Shown: piece after piece, positions 59,001 through 64,000 of the stretch | Numbering within the stretch: position 1 is the stretch's first letter | Layout of the letters: every line of letters starts with the position of its first letter | The notes under the pieces: generated by a model | The model's input: the letters and a program-made list of their open reading frames with translations, nothing else | Told to the model about the DNA's origin: nothing | Databases searched by the model: none | Assembly: GCA_037074615.1 (NCBI GenBank) | Contig: CM073546.1 | Coordinates: forward strand, 14,708,501-14,772,500 | Direction: 5' to 3' | DNA: 64,000 nucleotides | Source: Leucaena leucocephala | Lineage: Eukaryota > Streptophyta > Magnoliopsida > Fabales > Fabaceae | Translations under genes and position numbers: made by a program

Positions 59001-61459
59001 GTAGAGCAGCGATATTATTACCTCGGTGAGCAACAGTAGCAATAGGTGCAAATTGCTGTTCGGTATGAAGAGTCTTAACAATACTTGAACAATTGGCCCA
59101 TTCGCTTTTTGCTTATGACAGGGACAAGAATAGTTTACGCCCAGTCCCTGTAATTGGTAAGGGTGAGCTTTTCCGAGACAATTGATACCTATGTGTAGAT
59201 AACCTCCTTAAACTTTAAATCATGTGAAGATAAACCATCTGTCATATCATTTTTTTTATAGTGAAATAACAAAAAGAATTAACGGCAGGGAAGTTATTGC
59301 ATAAATATAAAAGGTTTAGAGGGCGTTTATTGTGAAATTTTAAAGGTAACACAGTTTAAGAAGGTTATATTTAATTTTAAAGTCTTCACAGGATCTACTA
59401 CTGATGACCCATCAAGAGAAGCCCATTGCTGGGCTTATCTATTTCGTATAGGTTAGGGAATTATATAGAGTACAAAAGAATCTTCAACCATACATAGTTG
59501 AGATTTGAAAAAATTAAATCCCATGATATCCGTCTTACAAAAGACACAATTAGTTTATCTACTGAACAATATTTTGGCAGCACCTAAATAAGATGAGGAA
59601 TCATCTCCCAAAATCTAGTCATTAAGATGGGATAACTATCTTAATTTGCTCCCCTTAGAGAGTTGATGACCGTTTTTGGACAAATGAAAACTTATTTGGA
59701 TAACAATTAATGGGCCTCAAGTGGTGCGAAGAACTCCCCCCCTACAGCTAGCTATTGGGATTTAATAATAATCTCATTGTAGCAAAAAAAAAAAAAAATC
59801 ATCTCATTTAAGTACCACGTAGAGCATCTCATACTTAGTCTCCATAAGGTTCTCTTTTTCTTTATTATTTGTTTTTTCTTTATTTTATTTTGTTGGTTGT
59901 TGTATTCATATTTGTAGGTGTTCATGTAAATCTAGTGTTGACTGAGAGGGTATTACTCGTAGTATCCCAATCATCCAATCTAAGGGAGACTATGTTTCAC
60001 CAACCCAGTTAATTTCAATCCAAGCATACTTGTGATTGTTTAAAATGCTCAATTTATAAAATTAGAGTAATTATAGATGAAGTAGGGTTTATCTAGTTGA
60101 TAGGAGCACTTATGGATCCGGGTTTACTTATGAAATCCACTTTAAGGTCTTAACCTTTAAAACTTCATAAAGAACCCTCTAAAATTACAAGATAAATAGA
60201 CTATCTACTGCTGATTGTTCTGTTATTTCATTATCCAAGCATAATCTGTTATTAATCATATAGCTTTTTACACTTTATTTTTTTCTTTTATATGGATAGC
60301 CTCCTCAAACTTTTGAGTTATGTGTAGATAACCTACTTAAACTTTAAATCATATGAGGATAAACCATCTGCAATATCATTTTTTTTATAGTGAAATAACA
60401 AAAAGAATTAACGGCAGGGAAGTTATTGCATAAATATAAAAGGTTTAGTTGTGAAATTTTAAAGGTTGGAAAGATTATCTATACATAACACAGTTTAAGA
60501 AGGTTATATTTAATTTAGCTTTATTCTAATTACCGCCTAGACAAAGTAGTTCATATTCAATAAGAGATGAATTTGTTATCACACAACTTACACTACTCTT
60601 ATCGAACAACGGAGCTACAATCTAAGTTATCACAAATTCTTAAATGAATCGCCCCGTGGGAGGGAGGTTTGCTGAGAATATATTCAACTTATCGATGCTT
60701 TTATTAGTTAGACTGCAAAAGAGAAGGGGATGGGGTGCTGGAATACTTAAACTTATAATTTTCGTTAAGGTGGTATAATCGTAACAGTTTTGTGTTCAAT
60801 TTGTATTGACAATTTTATTTGTCTAGAAGTTGCGCCCCCCCCCCCCCAACCAAAAAAACAAGAAGAAAAAGAAACCCTAATTAACTCTACTTGTAAATAT
60901 ACGCAGGACGAAGTGAATAAACTCATCAATGTGACCCTTGGGGAACGAGAGAAAGAAATTATTCGTCTTTATTATGGACTGGATGGAGAGGGTCTTACTT
61001 GGGAGGACATTAGTAAACGGTGAGTTCAACGTGTAATATAGCTTCTGGTTATATTCTATAATGTTATTGTCAATTGAACGTTTCCTCTATTTCGTGAACT
61101 TTTATTATGCATTATCTTGTTGGGCGATTTTTTATTCAATCACAACTGTTGAAATTAACTGATATTTGGATTTAAGTATCCATGAGGTCTCTTGATTTCT
61201 ACTTGGTATCATACCACTTGAATGCTGAATCGAAATGAGCTTACGAGGTCTCATGTTGAAGTATTTTATGTTGTAGAGTGAAAAATCTGTCGTTGGATAT
61301 GTTGAGGGAAAGGAAGAAAATTTTCTTCATTGTTCACATTCATTTTGCAGGATAGGGTTGTCTAGGGAAAGAGTAAGGCAAGTTGGACTGGTTGCATTGG
61401 AGAAGCTTAAGCATGCTGCGAGGAGGAGAGAGATGGAAGCCATGCTATTTAAATATTAG
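53035..61459 (+). CDS. SIGA: Plastid RNA polymerase sigma factor SIGA (SIG1)
   Basis: Nine exons join to 511 codons plus stop, near the usual plant SIG1 length (about 500): 53035-53732, 54339-54537, 54646-54738, 55294-55422, 55523-55576, 55661-55738, 55864-55926, 60907-61019, 61351-61459. All introns are GT-AG and phases fit. The start MMAITAVIGVSAGKRLLSS matches the SIG1 N-terminus and is Ser/Thr/basic-rich like a plastid transit peptide. Residues about 40-232 are the variable plant extension. Region 1.2/2 follows: MSNVRLVMSIAQRYDN, DLVQGGLIGLLRGIEKFD (2.2) and TYVYWWIRQGVSRAL (2.3-2.4, -10 recognition). Region 3 lies about 340-430. Region 4 has LGEREKEIIRLYYGL and the -35 helix-turn-helix LTWEDISKRIGLSRERVRQV (about 468-488). 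By family knowledge it directs the plastid-encoded polymerase to photosynthesis promoters. Intron 7 is 4980 bp and full of TE sequence. Confidence 0.96.
56500..57330 (-). repeat. gypsy 3' LTR with nested MITE
   Basis: On the minus strand it starts TATTATTATAAAAAG right after the TTGAGGGGGG polypurine tract and ends ATCATAACA at 56500. A TATA-like CTATAAATAG lies near 56700. Without the nested element (56708-57222) the LTR is about 316 bp. Confidence 0.68.
56708..57222 (+). mobile_element. Purine-tract miniature element (copy B)
   Basis: The ends are GTGTGTTTGG and CCAAACAAGC (imperfect inverted). The flanks TAGACTTTA and TAGACTTAG suggest an imperfect 8-9 bp target duplication, as Mutator-like elements make. 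The centre is a pyrimidine tract of about 150 bp (56910-57060). It is the sense-strand partner of copy A (30585-31079) and sits inside the gypsy LTR, so it arrived after the gypsy element. Confidence 0.68.
57341..58780 (-). pseudogene. gypsy integrase with chromodomain-type C-terminus (broken)
   Basis: From 5' to 3' on the minus strand: SWEVDPIMALILSDIKQQ and GSVLRRDRKIVVGN (N-terminal part), YVKGCDTC (zinc-binding Cys pair), then GLLQPIPV..VWESISIDFIEGLPKS and VIIDRMSKYGN (core with catalytic Asp). KFYGPYKVIKRIGPIAYRLE, HPIFHVSLLK and LVQWRGFLEEASWI follow; this last stretch is the chromodomain-like C-terminus of plant chromoviruses/Tat-type gypsy elements. Overlapping frames at 58386-58625 and 58231-58470 show frameshifts. 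A stop near 57763 splits core from C-terminus. Confidence 0.85.
58780..59110 (-). pseudogene. copia protease fragment fused to gypsy integrase
   Basis: On the minus strand, WIVDTGASNHMTS (aspartic protease DTG active site) lies near 58980. A TAA follows, then the TSSSSPIACTGMVRQHSVL segment and LDSVLHVTHLACNL, all typical of copia protease/pre-integrase. The frame runs on without a stop into gypsy integrase (PELLNLIKES) at about 58780. It is too short to act alone. Confidence 0.75.
59190..60516 (+). repeat. Long direct repeat pair in SIGA intron 7
   Basis: Copies at 59190-59377 and 60319-60516 are near-identical apart from two indels: an extra AGGGCGTTTA-like stretch in copy 1 and an extra TGGAAAGATTATCTATACAT-like stretch in copy 2. 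The shared core includes GAATTAACGGCAGGGAAGTT and ATAAATATAAAAGGTTTAG. The spacer is about 940 bp with no coding content. This could be terminal repeats of a non-coding element or a segmental duplication. Confidence 0.85.
60835..60847. repeat. C13 homopolymer upstream of SIGA exon 8
   Basis: Thirteen consecutive C, about 60 bp upstream of the exon 8 acceptor (TATACGCAG|GACGAAG). The usual polypyrimidine stretch next to the acceptor is weak; the intervening sequence is A-rich. Homopolymer length may be miscalled. Confidence 0.85.
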
Positions 61460-62395
61460 CCTGCAGTCTGGACTTGGCTTATCCCGGGCATTGTAAATAT
61501 ATAGGAAGGAAGTATGTACGTAGAAATTTACTTCCTTATTCAAGATAGGTGAAAGATGGTACAAGGAATCTTCTCATAATATGTTGTAGAGGGGGAAAAA
61601 TCTGCTGTGGAATATATTGAGCGAGAGGATATCAGGATCTCAATTTTTAATTCGAAGATGGCTTTATTATCTTCTTGGAACGTTTAAGAGGCAGAGCCAC
61701 TCTGTAACTAACTACAGAAAGGTTATCTCTTGTGACATTTAATTTTTAAAAGGAAGCTATGTCTGACACTCTTTCCCATCTTTATTATAAAACATTTTTA
61801 ATTTAATTATCTGATCAAAATCAATGAGAATTGGTTAAGTCATGAACCATGTATGAAATTGAAAATATAAAGCTACCAAATTTAATCATATTTGATATCA
61901 TAATCATAAATTATATCTAAGAAGTCAAAAGTCGTAATTAATGACATTTTGAATAGGAACCGTCTTGAGAATAATAATAAAAATAATTAATAAATTACTT
62001 AATGACTTATAATAAATATCCAGAAGGAATATGTGCGAATTACAAATACTCAATTCACATTTTAAAATGAAATAATGTCGTATGGTACAATGCTTTAGTT
62101 CTTCTTGGAGAGTTTAATTATGCAATTCTTTTATTCCAATTTTTATAAGTTTAGGTGATTAATTACGGCTACATTTATTTAACCAAATCATGAAGGTAAA
62201 GGGCATTGACTACTGTACTTAATAAGTTAATGATGCAAATAATAGATTAGATTATGAACATTTATTATACCGGTAACAGAATTAATAATATATGTAATAA
62301 TTTTAACTATTTTGGTAACAAGATTAGCAACTCCCTTAAAGACATGGAGTAGTTTTATCTTTTCCTATAAATATTAAAATTCCAAATTAATACTT
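61460..62395. other. SIGA 3' UTR and AT-rich subtelomeric spacer
   Basis: The 3' UTR probably reaches about 61750. After that the sequence is AT-rich (61780-62395) with no recognisable gene or repeat, up to the first G-rich telomere-like words. Confidence 0.45.
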
Positions 62396-62399
62396 GTGA

Positions 62400-63608
62400 A
62401 CAGTATTAGGGCATGGCGTTTGAGGTTTAGTGTTTTGGTTCCAGGTTTGGGGTTTGGGTTTAGGGGTTCAAGGTTAAGGGTTTAGGGTTCAGGGGTTAGG
62501 GGTCATGGGTCAGTGGGGTAACGAGTCAGGGGTACAGGGTCAGGGGTCTAAGGTATATGGTCTATGGTTTAGGGTTCAAAGGTTAGGGGTTATGTTTACG
62601 GGAGGGTTTTTTAGGGTTCAGGATTTAGGGTTTAGGTTTTAGGTTAAGGGTCTAGGGTGTAGGGTTTGGGGTTGGGAGTTCAGGGCCTGGGGTTTGAGTT
62701 TTGGGTCTGGGGTTAGGTTTAGGGTTAGGGTTTAGGGTGTAGGGTTTAGGGTTTTTGGTGTAGGGTCTAGGGTGTTGGGTTTAGGGTTTTGGGTTTGGGG
62801 TTTTTGGTGTAGGGTCTAGGGTGTTGGGTTTAGGGTTTAGGGTTTTGGGTCTAGGGTCTAAGGTCTAGGGTGTTGGGTTTAGGGTTTTGGGTTTTGGGTC
62901 TAGGGTCTAAGGTCTAGGGTGTTGGGTCTAAGGTCTAGGGCTCAGGGTTCAGGGGTCAGGGTTCAGAGGTCAGGGGTTCAGGGTTCAGGGGTTCCGGGTT
63001 CAGGGTTCCGGGGTCAGGGTTCGGGGTCAGGTTTTCGGGGTTCGGGCTTAGGGTCTAGGGTCTAGGGTCTAGGGGCTCGGGGTTAGGGGCTAGGGGTTAG
63101 GGTTTAGGAGTTAGGGTTTAGGGTGTAAGGTGTAGGGTGTAGGGCTTAGGACTTAGGGCTTAAGGCTTAGGGGTTACAGTCTAGGGTCTACGGACTAGGG
63201 TCTACGGTCCAGGGGTTAGGGGTTAGGGTTATGGGGTTAGGGTTAGGGGTTAGGATTAGGGCTTAGGGTTTAGGGCTGAGGGTTTAGGGGTTACGGTTTA
63301 GGGGTTAGGGGTTGGGGTTTAGGGGTTAGGGTTTAGGGTTTGGGGTTAGGGGTTTAGGGTGTAGGGTTTAGGGTTTCGGGTGTAGGGGTTCGGGTGTAGG
63401 GTTTAGGGTGTAGGGGTTAGGGTGTAGGGGTTAGGGGTTAAGGGGTTAGGGGTTTAGGGGTTAGGGGTTAGGGGTTAGCGTTTAGGGTTTAGCGTTTAGG
63501 GTTTAGGGGTTAGGGTTTAGGGTGTAGGGTGTAGGGTGTAGGGTGTAGGGGTGTAGGGGTTAGGGTTGAGGGTTGAGGGGTCAGGGGTTAGGGGTTAGGG
63601 TTTAGGGT

Positions 63609-63640
<32 letters not shown>

Positions 63641-63727
63641 GGTTTAGGGTTTAGGGTTGAGGGTTGAGGGTCTAGGGTCGAGGGTCGAGGGGTTAGGGGT
63701 TAGGGGTTAGGGGTTAGGGTTTAGGGT

Positions 63728-63780
<53 letters not shown>

Positions 63781-63925
63781 GGTTTAGGGTTGAGGGTTTA
63801 GGGTTGAGGGTTTAGGGTTTAGGGGTTAGGGTTTAGGGTTGAGGGTTTAGGGGTTGAGGGTTTAGGGTTGAGGGTTTAGGGTTGAGGGTTGAGGGTTGAG
63901 GGTTGAGGGTTGTGGGTTGAGGGTT

Positions 63926-63991
<66 letters not shown>

Positions 63992-64000
63992 GGGTTAGGG
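62400..64000 (+). repeat. Degenerate telomere-like repeat array (TTTAGGG family)
   Basis: 1.6 kb of G/T-rich 7-bp-based repeats reaching the window edge. The left part (62400-63060) is irregular, mixing TTTAGGG, TCTAGGG, TTCAGGG, GTGTTGGG and TTTTGGG. The middle (63060-63560) has TTTAGGG, GTTAGGG and GTGTAGGG. The right part (63560-64000) is mostly TTGAGGG with runs of 8 (63727-63782) and 9 (63931-63993) exact units. The G-rich strand points rightward, as in a right chromosome end. An interstitial array is the alternative. Confidence 0.9.

Noticed and set aside
62400..64000. CRISPR-like or ordinary minisatellite interpretation
   Set aside because: The 7-bp period and TTTAGGG family words identify telomere-type DNA, and there are no unique spacers.

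Overview
The window reads as nuclear DNA from a flowering plant, probably a eudicot with a moderately TE-rich genome. Evidence: two intact intron-containing genes with GT-AG introns whose products are plant proteins (a YAK1-type kinase and a plastid sigma factor), many Ty1/copia, Ty3/gypsy and LINE relics, AT-rich spacers, and TTTAGGG-type (plant) telomere-like repeats at the right edge. No rRNA, tRNA, CRISPR or bacterial feature was recognised.

Layout. 1-31 kb is gene-poor and built from nested, decayed transposons: a copia 3' end (1-1945), an antisense LINE (about 2640-5230), a TE-like non-coding block (5520-7280), an antisense gypsy 5' end with LTR and gag (7244-8538), a copia gag-integrase relic (10740-13884) split by a GC-rich fold-back element and followed by a small non-autonomous copia element, and one complete but dead copia element with a 5-bp target duplication (17588-24499). 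Downstream of it (24.6-25.5 kb) are exon-like remains of an unidentified host gene. 26.6-30.5 kb is AT-rich and empty of recognisable genes.

31.8-50.1 kb holds a full YAK1 kinase gene: 18 coding exons joining to a 953-residue protein with all kinase motifs intact. Its introns carry copia fragments in both orientations, a second copy of the GC-rich fold-back element, a probable solo LTR and a duplicated segment. 50.1-52.2 kb is intergenic, with a degenerate tandem array of about 125 bp interrupted by a small TIR element.

53.0-61.5 kb holds a full plastid sigma factor gene (SIGA/SIG1): 9 coding exons, 511 residues. Its 5-kb intron 7 contains the 3' half of an antisense gypsy element, with a miniature element nested in the LTR, joined in frame to a copia protease fragment. 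From about 62.4 kb to the edge lies 1.6 kb of G-rich, increasingly regular 7-bp telomere-like repeats. The G-rich strand runs 5'->3' rightwards, as expected if the chromosome end lies to the right, about 1 kb past the SIGA stop codon.

The two real genes are co-oriented but need not be functionally linked: YAK1 is a cytoplasmic/nuclear growth-control kinase, and SIGA directs the plastid-encoded RNA polymerase to photosynthesis promoters. The main unusual features are the telomere-proximal gene, the copia/gypsy mosaic, the fold-back and purine-tract element families, and intact gene splicing despite heavy intronic TE load. I found no clear evidence of a wholly new biological system. Exon boundaries and element limits were read by eye, not from transcript data.
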